A stretch of 64,000 nucleotides of DNA. Origin: Ignavibacteriales bacterium. GTDB taxonomy: Bacteria > Bacteroidota > Ignavibacteria > Ignavibacteriales > Melioribacteraceae. The stretch is taken from assembly GCA_020635285.1 (NCBI GenBank), contig JACKAB010000044.1, forward strand, positions 186,001-250,000, read 5' to 3'. Numbering within the stretch: position 1 is the first letter of the stretch; the number at the start of each line of letters is the position of its first letter. The notes under the pieces were generated by a model, which was given only the letters and a program-made list of their open reading frames with translations, was not told where the DNA came from and made no database searches. Shown piece after piece: positions 28,800 to 39,720 of this stretch. Position numbers and translations under genes: made by a program.

Positions 28800-29789
28800 A
28801 TGAATTATAATCCAGCAGAAAACAGATATGAAAAAATGAAATACAACAGATGCGGAAAAAGCGGATTAAAATTACCAGCTATCTCGTTGGGTATGTGGCA
28901 TAACTGGGGCGGAATTGACAATTTTGAAAATGCCAGGGCAATGCTAAGAACCGCATTTGATTTAGGCATAACTCATTTTGATCTTGCGAATAATTATGGT
29001 CCGCCTTATGGTTCAGCTGAAGAAAATTTTGGCAGAATGTTTAAAAAGGATTTTTCAAAATTAAGAGATGAAGTTATAATTTCATCAAAAGCTGGTTGGG
29101 ATATGTGGCCAGGACCTTATGGTGATTTTGGTTCAAGGAAATATTTAATTGCAAGTTTAGATCAAAGTTTAAAAAGAATGGGTCTAGAATATGTTGATAT
29201 ATTTTATCACCACAGACCAGATCCGGAAACACCTTTAGAAGAAACAATGGGAGCTCTTGAACAAATAGTTAGAAGCGGTAAAGCAATCTATGTCGGTGTT
29301 TCGCAGTATTCAGCTGATTTGACATATAAAGCTTCTCAAATATTAAAAGAGAAAGGGATTAAACTTCTTATTCATCAACCGAGATACAATATGTTTGATA
29401 GATGGATTGAAGATGGATTGACAGAAACTTTGGAACATGAAGGAATTGGCTGCATTGCTTTTTCTCCGCTTGCACAAGGTATTTTAACCAATAGATATTT
29501 AGATTCTATTCCAAATGATTCACGAATTGGTAAGAATACAATGTATTTAAAGAAAGAACATTTAACTGATGATAAGCTAAACAAGGCTAGAAAATTGAAC
29601 GAGATTGCCAAACAGAGAAATCAATCATTGGCACAATTGGCAATAACTTGGGTATTGAATCAAAAAGTTGTAACATCGGCTTTAATTGGAGCAAGTAGTT
29701 CGGCACAAATTATTGATATAGTAAAATCTCTAGATCAGTCAAAATTATCTGAAGAAGAAATAAATGCAATAAATTCAATTATAAGATAA
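28800..29789 (+). CDS. gpr: Aldo/keto reductase, YghZ/Gpr type
   Basis: NADPH-dependent reductase acting on small aldehydes such as L-glyceraldehyde 3-phosphate or methylglyoxal in the E. coli homologue. At 329 residues the barrel is complete: the catalytic Asp-Tyr pair is in THFDLANNYGPPYGSAEE, Lys in ISSKAGWDMWPGPYG, and His in DIFYHHRPD. The substrate-loop PGPYGDFGSRKYL is typical of the Gpr/YghZ branch. The C-terminal cofactor part reads ALIGASSSAQI. GGAGAG precedes ATG 28800. No break. Confidence 0.92.
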   Translation: MNYNPAENRYEKMKYNRCGKSGLKLPAISLGMWHNWGGIDNFENARAMLRTAFDLGITHFDLANNYGPPYGSAEENFGRMFKKDFSKLRDEVIISSKAGWDMWPGPYGDFGSRKYLIASLDQSLKRMGLEYVDIFYHHRPDPETPLEETMGALEQIVRSGKAIYVGVSQYSADLTYKASQILKEKGIKLLIHQPRYNMFDRWIEDGLTETLEHEGIGCIAFSPLAQGILTNRYLDSIPNDSRIGKNTMYLKKEHLTDDKLNKARKLNEIAKQRNQSLAQLAITWVLNQKVVTSALIGASSSAQIIDIVKSLDQSKLSEEEINAINSIIR

Positions 29790-29819
29790 TTTCTTTTGTC
29801 TTAAAAAAAATAAATTTTA

Positions 29820-29926
29820 GTCATTGCGAGCCCGCCTTGCCGCGAGGCAGGGATTTTCTCTCCGAAGCAATCTGTCGAAGTGAGAGATTGCCACACTCCG
29901 AAAAAAGCTTCGGAGTTCGCAATGAC
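29820..29926. repeat. Dispersed intergenic palindromic repeat, copy 2
   Basis: Ends GTCATTGCGAG and TTCGCAATGAC are inverted repeats. Inside are GAAGCAATCTGTCG and CTCCGAAAAAAGCTTCGGAG hairpins, plus a GCCTTGCCGCGAGGC hairpin missing from the other two copies. It lies between convergent genes and could act as a two-way terminator. Confidence 0.75.
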
Positions 29927-29951
29927 TAAGACATTAATACTTTAGTAATAG

Positions 29952-32900
29952 CTATTTTAAGCCTTTTAACAATTCCTCAACAGCCCTTTTTAATTGAGGA
30001 TCTTCACCTTTAGCTTTTGAATCCGGATTGTTATAAACAATAATATCAGGAACAGCCGGAACAAAATCCATATTAGTATTATCAGCTTTTACAAACCATC
30101 CGCGGAAAGGCATTCTTACATATGAACCATCAATTAAGCTTCTTGCGCCAGTTGAGATTACTGCACCAAATGTTGGTAAGCCAACCAATTTCCCAATTCC
30201 CAAATTTTTATATGCATGAGAAAAAATTTCAGCATTGGAGTAACTATTCTGATTGCATAAAGCTATAGATGGTTTTGACCATGCCGCAAAGGGAAGTCTT
30301 TCACCAAATGGATAATATTCTCTAAACTTTTCTTTTTCGGTTGTAAGATTTTTTGCAGCACCACGAGGAATTGTATATGCATGTTGTTTGTAATTTAAAA
30401 CTGTCATTAAATAATCAGTTGTCCAGCCACCGCCATTATATCTAACGTCTATTACAATTCCATCTTTACCATATCCTTTGGCTGTAAACTCACGCTCAAA
30501 CTTTTCAAAACTAGGCATATTCATCGATTTTATATGAAGATAGCCCAATTTCCCATTAGAATATTTATCAACTAACTTACTGTTGTTTTCAACCCACTCA
30601 TCATAAAGTTCATTACTTAAACTTGAGGTTGGGCGAATTACAATTTCTTTTTGTTTATCATCTCTATTTACTGAAAGTAACATTTTTTCATCACTGGTGT
30701 TTGTGAAAAGTGAATAAAAATTTATGTTTCCTTTTGTTGTCATTCCATTAACTGAAACTATTTCATCTCCGATAAATAGTTTGCTATTTTCTTTATCAGC
30801 AGGTGAGCTTGGAACAACGTGTGTAACTTTAACTCCGTCTTTGTTAGGCTCAACCGTTATTCCCAAAAGTCCGGTTTTTTCTTTTTGCAAATCTTCCCGT
30901 TCATCATTGCTTCTCATTGCCATGTGACTTGCATTTAGTTCACCTAACATAATATTAAACATATCTTGAAAATCATTGTCTGTGGAAGCGGACAAGCACC
31001 ATGGTTTATATTTGGCTTTTAGATCAATCCAATTTTGGCCATGAAAATTTGGATCATAAAATCCTTCATTCAAAGCTCTCCAAGCTTCTTCAAATTTTTG
31101 TTCTTTTTCTTTTGGGAAATTAATTATCATTTTAGCTGCAAAGGAAAGTGATTCTTTTTTCTCACTTTTAATTTCAATTCGGTTTAATTTACCTTTTGAA
31201 TTATAGTAGAGATACTTTCCGTCTCTATCTATTGTTAAAGAACTTGGAGAACTTTCGCCCTTTGTTAAGGATTTAATATCTTTGCCATCCCATTTAATGC
31301 TAAAAATATCAATTCCTTTTTCTGTTGGGGATTTGGCAGTGAAGAAAATAGTCTCTCCATCTTTTGCAAATTCAATGTTATTTTCGTCTCTCGCACAATT
31401 TGTTAACTGAGAGAGTATTTCATAAATTTTCTTAGTATCAATTTTTATGGGTTCTACTTTTGTTGAGTCAGCATCTTTCTTTTTCTTCTTCTTATCAGTT
31501 TTTGGCTTCTCATACTCATCCCAATCAGTTTTGGTCTTTTCCCAATCCTCTTTTTTAAGCCAGACAAACCACACATCAGAATTGCTATTATTTCTCTGTG
31601 AAAGAAATGCCAGTTTAGAACCATCTTTACTCCAGACCGGACTTGTATCTGAGCGCGGATGCATACTTATATTAACGGGTTCAATACTTTTATCAATAGG
31701 CTGAATAAAAATTTCTGAGTTGAAATAAAGATCGTCTAATGAATATGCTAACCATTTACTATCAGGACTCCAAGAAACATTGCCTGGGATTGCCCAACCA
31801 TCTAACAAAACAATTTCATTTTTCATTTTACCATTTTTGTCAATATCTGAAACAACTAATTTGCCTCTTCCAATTTCATAAGCAATTTTATTTCCATCTG
31901 GTGAAATAACGGGGAAAGATTCATCTTTATCAGTTTCCGTTAAACGAACGATTTTATGTTTCAGGGTTTTGAACAAATTCGATTCTTTAGTATCATCCGA
32001 TTTTACCAAGTAAATATCATTTTGTCCTTCTCTATCAGAAATAAAAATTAATGTTGAATCATTTAGCCAAGCTGGATTTTGATCACGGTAAGGATGATTT
32101 GATAAGTTTGCTGTTCTACTTTTATCTTTATCATTTTCCGAAATAAAGATTTCACCTCTAATAACAAAAGCAGAATATTTACCATTTGGAGAAACTTTAT
32201 ATTCATCCATCTTATCGGTAAAAGTTTTATACTCGGTCGGATCAAATCTATAATCGGACGAAATTTCAATATTGACTTTATTAATGGAATTATCAGAAAG
32301 ATTTAATTTATAAATATCAGTTTGTCGCTCAAATACAATTGTTGAACCATCTTTACTGATATTAAAATATCTAATACCGTCATCTTCGTAGCCAGTTATC
32401 TGATTATCGACGCCAATTTGTTTTCCATTTTCATCAATAATTACTTTGTGAATATTGTATTTGCCAGATTTGGATGAAATATAATAAATGGTAGAATTAT
32501 CGCCCCAGCGAGGATAAATGTCATGTCCATCATAATCTGTCAGTTTACTGTAACTCTTTTTCTCAGTATTGTATAGCCATATTTCATAATTAGCAGAACC
32601 GTGATATGCTTCTCTGGTTACTCTTCCAAATCCCATTGCAAAAGCTATAAATTTTCCATCTGGAGATTTTGAGGGCATTTCACCGATTGCATCCAATAAA
32701 AGAGTAGGTGTTCCACCGGTTGAAGAAACTGTTTCCAATTCATGATCCCACTCAACTTGCTTAAAATTTCTGCTTGTTGTAAATAAAAGTGAACCATCAT
32801 TTGCAAAATCATTCAAATTATCTGAGCTGCTGTGATAGGTAATTCTATTTGGCAAGCCACCGGTAGAGGGAATTGTAAAAATATCGTTATTGCCAAATCT

Positions 32901-33154
32901 ATCGCTGCTAAAAGCTATTGTTGAATTATCTTTGCTCCATTGCGGGTAAGCATCGTAAGCCTGATGAATTGTTAACCGTTCAGGCCTACTTCCAATTGAT
33001 GAAAGTACCCAAATATCCCTTGAAAAGTAAAAGCAATTTTTGACCCATCACTATTTAAAGAAGGGAAACGGATAAAGTTTGAGTTTTTTTGTGCAATTAG
33101 ATTGATGCCAATAAGAAATGTAAAAGCTAAAACTAATTTAGAAATAAATTTCAT
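29952..33154 (-). CDS. Tricorn-like S41 protease, exported (one frameshift)
   Basis: About 1067 residues once a break near 33025 is joined (AFTFQG then DIWVLSSIGSRPERL). Signal peptide at the N-terminus (KLVLAFTFLIGINLIAQ). Then six- and seven-bladed WD40/PD40 propellers (PQWSKDNSTIAF, PRWGDNSTIYYIS, PVISPDGNKIAYE, VSWSPDSKWLAYS), a C1 helical domain, a PDZ domain (GITVEPNKDGVKVTHVVP) and the S41 catalytic C2 domain. The likely nucleophile Ser is in NQNSYSNAEIFSHAYK. It probably degrades peptides in the periplasm. Transcribed towards the gpr gene. A KKKKKKDADS low-complexity loop precedes C1. Confidence 0.9.
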
Positions 33155-33518
33155 TGTTAGTGCTCCAAGTTTAATGATTTTTTAAAAATATTTTATTTAT
33201 AAAACTAAGAAAATTGTTTTTAAAGGGAAATTAAAGAAGTTAGTTATGCAATAAAAAACATACACTCAAATAAATATTTACAATTTCAATCGGATCAGAA
33301 CACAATTCAATTTTTAGTCAATTCTTAAATTTAAGAGCAGAGAATGTGCTTTTCTAAAAATTAAGAGATACTTCATATAATTATTCGAATTTTTATTCGA
33401 AAACGTTAAAAAAAAAAAACATTAAAAAATTGGTACAATTTTAGCTAAAAAAGAACGTGAATATCATTTTATAATCTAAAACAAATAATCTTTTAATTTA
33501 ATATATACAAGGGATAAA
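33155..33518. other. Divergent intergenic region before nifJ
   Basis: Very AT-rich gap between the divergent protease and nifJ genes, so both promoters should be here. The only motif I can name is the sigma-54-like site at 33431-33446. An A12 run lies at about 33408-33419. Confidence 0.6.
33431..33446 (+). promoter_or_regulatory. Possible sigma-54 promoter of nifJ
   Basis: TGGTACAATTTTAGCT keeps the GG-N10-GC spacing of a -24/-12 element, matching TGG.AC....T.GCT of the consensus, with T for C at the fourth base and A for T in TTGC. A start about 11 bases on would leave a leader of some 60 nt before ATG 33519. In Klebsiella nifJ is sigma-54 dependent. Chance in AT-rich DNA cannot be ruled out. 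Confidence 0.35.
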
Positions 33519-36500
33519 ATGGACAGAAAGAAAATAACCATAGACGGAAATGAAGCAGCAGCTTATGTTGCCTATCATAATAGTGAAGTTATTGCTATTT
33601 ACCCAATTACCCCTTCTTCAGGCATGGGAGAAATGTCGGATGAATGGGCTGCAAGAGGTAAGAAAAATATCTGGGGAACTATTCCTCTAGTATCAGAATT
33701 GCAAAGTGAAGGCGGAGCTTCGGGCGCTGTACATGGTGCTCTTCAAAGCGGAGCATTAACAACTACTTTCACAGCTTCTCAAGGTTTATTATTGATGATT
33801 CCAAATATGTATAAAATTGCGGGCGAACTTACTCCTACAGTTTTTCACGTTTCAGCACGTTCAATTGCGGCTTCAGCTCTCTCAATTTTTGGTGATCATA
33901 GTGACGTTATGGCAGCAAGACAAACTGGTTGGGCAATGCTTGCTTCAAGTTCAAATCAGGAAGTTATGGATATGGCTGCAATAGCTCATCGAGCAACTTT
34001 AGCATCAAGAATTCCTTTTGTCCACTTTTTCGATGGTTTTAGAACTTCTCATGAAGTAAATAAAATTGAACAATTAACAGTTGCTGATTTAAGAGCAATG
34101 ATAGATGATAAATTGGTTAGAGACCACAGAGAAAGAGCGTTGAAACCGGATAATCCATTTATTAGAGGCACAGCTCAAAATCCTGATGTTTATTTCCAAG
34201 GAAGAGAAGCTGTTAATAAGTTTTATAATGCTTGTCCTGATGTTGTCCAAAACGCAATGGATAAATTTGCAGAATTGACAGGTCGTCAATATCATTTATT
34301 TGATTACTTCGGTGCTCCAGATGCAAAACGTGTTATGGTAATTATGGGCTCCGGTGGTGAATCTGCTCTGGAAGCTATGGAATATATGACAACTAGAATG
34401 GAAGAAAAAATTGGAATTCTGAAAGTAAGATTATTCAGACCTTTTGGAGTTGAACAATTTATGCATGCTCTTCCAGATACAGTTGAAAAAATTGCTGTTT
34501 TAGATAGAACAAAAGAGCCAGGTTCAATTGGCGAGCCTTTGTATCAAGATATAATTACAGCTTTAAATGAAAATATGGATTCGGATAAACCTAAGTTTAG
34601 CAAAATGCCAAAAGTTATTGGCGGTAGATATGGATTATCTTCAAAAGAATTTACACCAGCAATGGTAAAAGCTGTATTTGATGAAATGAAAAAAGATAAG
34701 CCAAAAAATCATTTTACAATTGGAATTAATGATGATGTGACACATACAAGTTTAGAATTTGATCCAAGTTTTGTTACAGAAGGTGATGATGTTGTAAGAG
34801 CAATGTTTTACGGCTTAGGAGCAGATGGAACAGTTGGTGCAAATAAAAACTCAATTAAAATTATTGGCGAAGAAACTGAAAATTATGCACAAGGATATTT
34901 TGTTTACGATTCAAAAAAATCGGGTTCAACAACAGTTTCTCACTTAAGATTTGGGAAGAATGAAATCCACTCAACATATTTAATTCAAACTGCTAACTTT
35001 ATTGGTTGTCATCAATTTAACTTGCTTGAAAATTTTGATGTTCTTGAAAATATTGTTGATGGGGGAACATTCTTACTTAATAGTCCTTATCCAAAAGAAG
35101 AAGTTTGGGATATTTTACCGAAGAAAATGCAAGCTCAAATAATAGAGAAAAATTTAAACTTTTATGTAATTGATGCATACACAGTTGCAAAAAACACAGG
35201 AATGGGTGCAAGAATTAATACAATTATGCAAACATGTTTCTTTGCTATTTCTGGTGTACTTCCAAAAGATGAAGCAATTACACAAATCAAAAATGCTATA
35301 AAGAAAACCTATGGCGGTAAGGGCGAAATAGTTGTTAAGAAAAACTTTGAAGCTGTTGATGGGACTTTAGCAAACTTGTATAAAATAGATGTACCTGATC
35401 ATGTAACAAGTCAAATTGCAAGACCACCTGTTGTTTCTGATAAAGCTCCAGACTATGTTAAAAATACTCTAGCTATGATGATGAAAGGAAAAGGTGACCT
35501 TGTTCCGGTTAGTGAAATGCCTCTTGATGGAACTTTCCCATCAGCAACAACTCAGTGGGAAAAGAGAAATATAGCTTTAGAAGTTCCTGAGTGGGATTCT
35601 GATGTGTGTATTCAATGCGGAAAATGCGCTATGGTTTGTCCTCATGCAACTATAAGAATTAAAGCTTACGATAAAAACCTTACTGAAAGTGCTCCAGAAA
35701 CATTCAAATGGACTGAAGCCAGAGGTAAAGAATATGATGGTTTGGCTTATACAATTCAAGTTGCGGTTGAAGATTGTACCGGCTGCTCTCTTTGTGTTGA
35801 AGTATGCCCTGCTAAAAATAAACGAGAAACCGGTAAAAAAGCAATTAACATGGTTCCACAAATTCCATTAAGAGAACAAGAAAGAGTAAATTACGATTAC
35901 TTCTTGGAACTTCCTGAATTTGACAGAACAAAATTAAATGTTGGTTCAATTAAGGGAAGTCAGTTGCTTCAACCTTTATTTGAATATTCCGGAGCTTGCT
36001 CAGGCTGCGGTGAAACACCTTATGTTAAATTAGTTTCTCAATTATTTGGAGATAGAGCAATAATTGCAAACGCAACAGGATGTTCATCGATTTATGGTGG
36101 AAACTTACCAACGACTCCTTGGGCAAAAAACAAGGAAGGTCGCGGTCCAGCTTGGTCTAACTCGCTATTTGAAGATAACGCAGAGTTCGGATTTGGAATG
36201 AGACTTTCAATTGATAAACAAACTGAATATGCGGCAGAATTGCTGAAAGGTTTAGAAAATGAAGTTGGTTCTGAATTGGTAAATTCAATTTTGACCGCTG
36301 AGCAAAAAGATGAATCTGATATTTATGATCAGAGACAAAGAGTTGCCCAATTAAAAGAAAAATTGAGCAAATTAACATCTGATGAAGCACAAAACCTTTT
36401 AATGATTGCGGATTACTTGGTTAAAAAATCTGTATGGATTATGGGCGGTGATGGCTGGGCTTATGATATTGGATACGGCGGTTTAGATCATGTTATTGCT

Positions 36501-37094
36501 CAAGGTAAAAATGTTAATATTTTAGTTTTAGACACAGAAGTTTACTCAAATACTGGTGGACAGATGAGTAAAGCAACCGGACTTGGTGCCGTTGCTAAAT
36601 TTGCAGCTGCTGGTCGTCCTAATCCTAAAAAAGATCTTGGAATGATGGCTATGGGTTACGGAAATGTTTACGTTGCACAAATTGCAATGGGCGCAAATGA
36701 TACCCAAACTTTAAAAGCTATACTTGAAGCTGAAGCTTATGATGGTCCATCAATCATTATTGCTTATAGCCACTGTATTGCACATGGATATGATTTGGCA
36801 AAAGGCATGGAACATCAGCAATTGGCTGTGGATAGTGGTCATTGGCCATTATACAGGTTTAACCCAGAAAATGTAAAAGAAGGAAAGAATCCATTAAGAT
36901 TAGATTCTAAAGCACCAAAAATTAAATTGCAAGATTATATCTACACAGAAACCAGATATAAAATGCTGCAAAAAATTGATCCTGAAAGAACTAAATATTT
37001 ATTAGGTCTTGCACAAGCAGAAGTAAATAAAAAATGGAGTCATTACTCACAACTCGCTGCAATGGATTATTCAGGAGCAAAAGAACAAGTATAA
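33519..37094 (+). CDS. nifJ: Pyruvate:ferredoxin (flavodoxin) oxidoreductase, single chain
   Basis: Interconverts pyruvate + CoA and acetyl-CoA + CO2 with low-potential ferredoxin. The 1191-residue chain carries all domains: domain I (YPITPSSGMGEMSDEW), II, III (gamma-like, FGLSS-type KEFTPAMVKAVFDEM follows), a two-cluster ferredoxin domain with CIQCGKCAMVCPH and CTGCSLCVEVCPA, and the TPP domain (ACSGCGETPYVKL with the extra cluster Cys, GDGWAYDIGYGGLDH, EVYSNTGGQ). Frame intact despite its length. Followed after about 60 bases by a DHOD-like gene, a pairing I recall in many bacteria. Points to anaerobic or microaerobic central metabolism. Confidence 0.97.
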   Translation: MDRKKITIDGNEAAAYVAYHNSEVIAIYPITPSSGMGEMSDEWAARGKKNIWGTIPLVSELQSEGGASGAVHGALQSGALTTTFTASQGLLLMIPNMYKIAGELTPTVFHVSARSIAASALSIFGDHSDVMAARQTGWAMLASSSNQEVMDMAAIAHRATLASRIPFVHFFDGFRTSHEVNKIEQLTVADLRAMIDDKLVRDHRERALKPDNPFIRGTAQNPDVYFQGREAVNKFYNACPDVVQNAMDKFAELTGRQYHLFDYFGAPDAKRVMVIMGSGGESALEAMEYMTTRMEEKIGILKVRLFRPFGVEQFMHALPDTVEKIAVLDRTKEPGSIGEPLYQDIITALNENMDSDKPKFSKMPKVIGGRYGLSSKEFTPAMVKAVFDEMKKDKPKNHFTIGINDDVTHTSLEFDPSFVTEGDDVVRAMFYGLGADGTVGANKNSIKIIGEETENYAQGYFVYDSKKSGSTTVSHLRFGKNEIHSTYLIQTANFIGCHQFNLLENFDVLENIVDGGTFLLNSPYPKEEVWDILPKKMQAQIIEKNLNFYVIDAYTVAKNTGMGARINTIMQTCFFAISGVLPKDEAITQIKNAIKKTYGGKGEIVVKKNFEAVDGTLANLYKIDVPDHVTSQIARPPVVSDKAPDYVKNTLAMMMKGKGDLVPVSEMPLDGTFPSATTQWEKRNIALEVPEWDSDVCIQCGKCAMVCPHATIRIKAYDKNLTESAPETFKWTEARGKEYDGLAYTIQVAVEDCTGCSLCVEVCPAKNKRETGKKAINMVPQIPLREQERVNYDYFLELPEFDRTKLNVGSIKGSQLLQPLFEYSGACSGCGETPYVKLVSQLFGDRAIIANATGCSSIYGGNLPTTPWAKNKEGRGPAWSNSLFEDNAEFGFGMRLSIDKQTEYAAELLKGLENEVGSELVNSILTAEQKDESDIYDQRQRVAQLKEKLSKLTSDEAQNLLMIADYLVKKSVWIMGGDGWAYDIGYGGLDHVIAQGKNVNILVLDTEVYSNTGGQMSKATGLGAVAKFAAAGRPNPKKDLGMMAMGYGNVYVAQIAMGANDTQTLKAILEAEAYDGPSIIIAYSHCIAHGYDLAKGMEHQQLAVDSGHWPLYRFNPENVKEGKNPLRLDSKAPKIKLQDYIYTETRYKMLQKIDPERTKYLLGLAQAEVNKKWSHYSQLAAMDYSGAKEQV

Positions 37095-37100
37095 ATTGTG

Positions 37101-37120
37101 GCCTCTGTTTAAGCAGAGGC
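37101..37120 (+). terminator. Hairpin between nifJ and the DHOD-like gene
   Basis: GCCTCTG-TTTAAG-CAGAGGC, a perfect 7-bp stem just after the nifJ stop, followed by TAATTAAAATATT rather than a T run. It may only weaken read-through or protect the 3' end of nifJ mRNA. Confidence 0.5.
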
Positions 37121-37156
37121 TAATTAAAATATTACAATTAAAATTTTGGAGTAAAA

Positions 37157-38158
37157 ATGGATTTATCAACAAAATATATGGGATTAAAACTTAAGAATCC
37201 GATAGTTCCTTCAGCATCACCATTATCACAAACTGTCGATTCTGTTAAAGCAATGGAAGACGCTGGCGCATCCGCAGTGGTTGTTTATTCCTTGTTCGAA
37301 GAACAAATTACACATGAATCAGGCGAATTAGATCATTATCTATCTTATGGCGCGGAAAGTTATGCAGAAGCTACTTCTTATTATCCTGAACAAGAAGCTT
37401 ATAATATGGGACCATATGAGTATTTGGATCATATTGCAAATTTGAAAAAAGCAACAGATATTCCAATAATTGGAAGTTTGAATGGAGTTAGCTCAGGTGG
37501 TTGGGTAAAATATGCTAAAAACATTGAGCAAGCCGGCGCAGATGCTCTTGAGTTAAATGTTTATTATATTCCAACTAATGTTAACTTAACAGGTTCTGAA
37601 ATTGAAAATATGTATGTTGATACATTGAAAGCAGTTAAAGAACAAATTAAAATTCCAGTAGCAATTAAATTAAGCCCGTTCTTCACATCAATGAGTAATA
37701 TGGCTCGCAGATTAGATAATGCTGGCGCTGATGCTTTGGTAATGTTCAACAGATTTTATCAACCAGATTTTGATTTGGAAAAATTAGAAGTTGTTCCAAA
37801 CTTAGTCTTAAGTACAAATTGGGAAATGCGACTTCCATTAAGATGGATTGCAATCTTGTATGGTCAAATAAAAGCAAGCATGGCTGCAACAAGCGGTGTT
37901 CATGGTTGCAGTGATGTTTTAAAAGTTATGATGGCCGGCGGTGATGTTGCAATGGTTTGCTCTGAACTACTAATGAACGGTGTTGGAAGAATTTCAACTA
38001 TGTTAAAAGAACTTGAAAACTGGATGATTGAAAACGAATATGATTCAATCGAAATGATGCAGGGAAGTATGAGCCAGAAAGCAGTTCAAGAACCAGCTGC
38101 ATTTGAAAGAGCAAATTATATGAAAGCGCTTCAGTCATACAAAACTACTTTGATATAA
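37157..38158 (+). CDS. Dihydroorotate dehydrogenase-like protein
   Basis: FMN-binding TIM barrel of the DHOD/PreA type, 333 residues: KYMGLKLKNPIVPSASPLS at the start, IIGSLNGVSSGGWVKYAKN, PVAIKLSPFFTSMSNMARRL, and a C-terminal phosphate site GVHGCSDVLKVMMAGGDVAM. It lacks iron-sulfur motifs. I recall the same protein following nifJ in Bacteroidota and cyanobacteria, where its role is not established; real pyrimidine synthesis is doubtful from this context. GGAG lies before ATG 37157. Confidence 0.85.
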   Translation: MDLSTKYMGLKLKNPIVPSASPLSQTVDSVKAMEDAGASAVVVYSLFEEQITHESGELDHYLSYGAESYAEATSYYPEQEAYNMGPYEYLDHIANLKKATDIPIIGSLNGVSSGGWVKYAKNIEQAGADALELNVYYIPTNVNLTGSEIENMYVDTLKAVKEQIKIPVAIKLSPFFTSMSNMARRLDNAGADALVMFNRFYQPDFDLEKLEVVPNLVLSTNWEMRLPLRWIAILYGQIKASMAATSGVHGCSDVLKVMMAGGDVAMVCSELLMNGVGRISTMLKELENWMIENEYDSIEMMQGSMSQKAVQEPAAFERANYMKALQSYKTTLI

Positions 38159-38181
38159 AAATAAAAAATAGTTTATTATAA

Positions 38182-38209
38182 AAGCCGCTTTTTAAGCGGC
38201 TTTTTTTTT
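38182..38209 (+). terminator. Strong intrinsic terminator after the DHOD-like gene
   Basis: AAGCCGCTT-TTT-AAGCGGCTT stem followed by nine T. Ends the nifJ transcript. Confidence 0.9.
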
Positions 38210-38356
38210 GTCTATAAATTCAAACCCAAATCTTAAGAATACAATTCTTTATTACTAATATTGTATTCTATCAAATACTTTAAATTGTGATATAAAACAC
38301 GAACAATGTATCATTTTGTCATTATTATTGACTTAATTTTTAATAAAGGAGATAAT

Positions 38357-39481
38357 ATGATGAAAAAATATACCTACCGTTTACTCTTACTACTTTTTGT
38401 CTTTATGACAATTAATTTGAATGCCCAGCCATTTTCTCCACCGTTACCTGAACCTGGAACCGCGACAATTGACGGTGACCCTGGTGAGTGGGATTTAATT
38501 AATGACTTTTTTGCAGATATGAGGGAAGCTGGTGATTTTGTAACTCCTAAAACTTTATTATCAAAAGTTTATCTCAGATATGACTGTCCGACAGAAACAT
38601 TGTCTATCCTAGTTCTAACTGAACCTGGATTTACGATTGTAAACTCAGCAGCAGATAATTGGGTTAAAGAATATTCTCTCGGCGGTAATAATAAGATAGT
38701 TGATGTTAATGGAACATTTAGCTACATATCCGACGTTGCAAATCCACCAAACATAATTGGCTATGAAGCTTCAGGTACTATCGCACCGGTTCCTATTCAG
38801 AGCTTGAAGTTCACGCACAAATCGATGGTAACAATGGCAGTACAAGGACTTCTTCAACAGGAAAAGGACCATACATACCGCTGAATCTAAATTGTTCAGT
38901 ACTACCTGTAGAACTTACGTCTTTCTCTGCAACAATTAGTGATAATATGGCTCAATTAAGTTGGGAGACCGCAACAGAAGTGAATAATTATGGGTTCGAA
39001 GTTGAAAGGAAATATCAAATATCAAATCTAAAGAATAATGAATGGGAGAAGATTGCATTTGTTGAAGGTCATGGAAATAGTAATTCACCAAAGTATTATT
39101 CATTCATAGATAATTCTTTAGAAACATCAGAAAATTTATTCTTATAGACTCAAACAAGTTGATATAGATGGAACATTTGAATACTCTGATGAAATTGAAG
39201 CTAATCTTGGAGTTCCTCAAAATTTTGAGCTGAATCAAAACTATCCAAATCCGTTTAATCCAACTACATCTATAAGTTTCTCAATACCAAATGACGTACA
39301 TGTAACATTGGGAATTTATGATGTTTTAGGAAATACAGTTTCAGTTTTAGAGAATGGTTATAAATCAGCCGGAACTTACTCATACTCATTTGATGCGAGT
39401 AATCTAACAAGTGGAATTTACTTCTACACAATTAAGGCCGGTAGTTTTACTTCAACCAAGAAAATGTTATTAATGAAATAG
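38357..39481 (+). CDS. Exported T9SS cargo protein of unknown function (two frameshifts)
   Basis: Signal peptide (YRLLLLLFVFMTINLNAQ), then a beta-rich N-terminal domain (GTATIDGDPGEWDLI) that opens like sugar-binding or surface CBM9-type domains, a fibronectin-like module (LPVELTSFSATISDN through GTFEYSDEIEANLG), and a C-terminal T9SS type A sorting domain (ELNQNYPNPFNPTTSISF, GIYFYTIKAGSF, KKMLLMK). Breaks near 38790 and in the T run near 39140. AAGGAG before ATG 38357. The same module and tail recur in the next gene with long identical DNA. Confidence 0.8.
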
Positions 39482-39510
39482 AATAAGTAAGTTTTAAGTT
39501 ATTTACAGAA

Positions 39511-39537
39511 AAGTCCGTTTACAGCGGACTTTTTTTT
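39511..39537 (+). terminator. Intrinsic terminator
   Basis: AAGTCCG and CGGACTT form a stem with a 7-base loop, followed by a run of T to 39537. It closes the first T9SS cargo gene. Confidence 0.8.
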
Positions 39538-39720
39538 ACATTCCTCAATAAAAACGACCCAAAATATTTTTCTACTTGCAATTATGTGCTATTAATGGGA
39601 TATTCAATCTCATTATTATCGGTATTTGTTTCCAGGACATTAATTCTGACAAATACTAAGATTTATAAATTCTTGGTAAAATACTTAAATAAATAACACA
39701 ACATATAATGGGGATTCAAC

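Noticed and set aside
33519..38158. A nitrogen-fixation region, because nifJ is present
   Set aside because: No nif structural or cofactor genes are near; single-chain pyruvate oxidoreductase is a general enzyme of anaerobic metabolism.
37157..38158. Genuine dihydroorotate dehydrogenase of pyrimidine synthesis (pyrD)
   Set aside because: Placement after nifJ and overall sequence match the DHOD-like partner family; no pyr genes are near.
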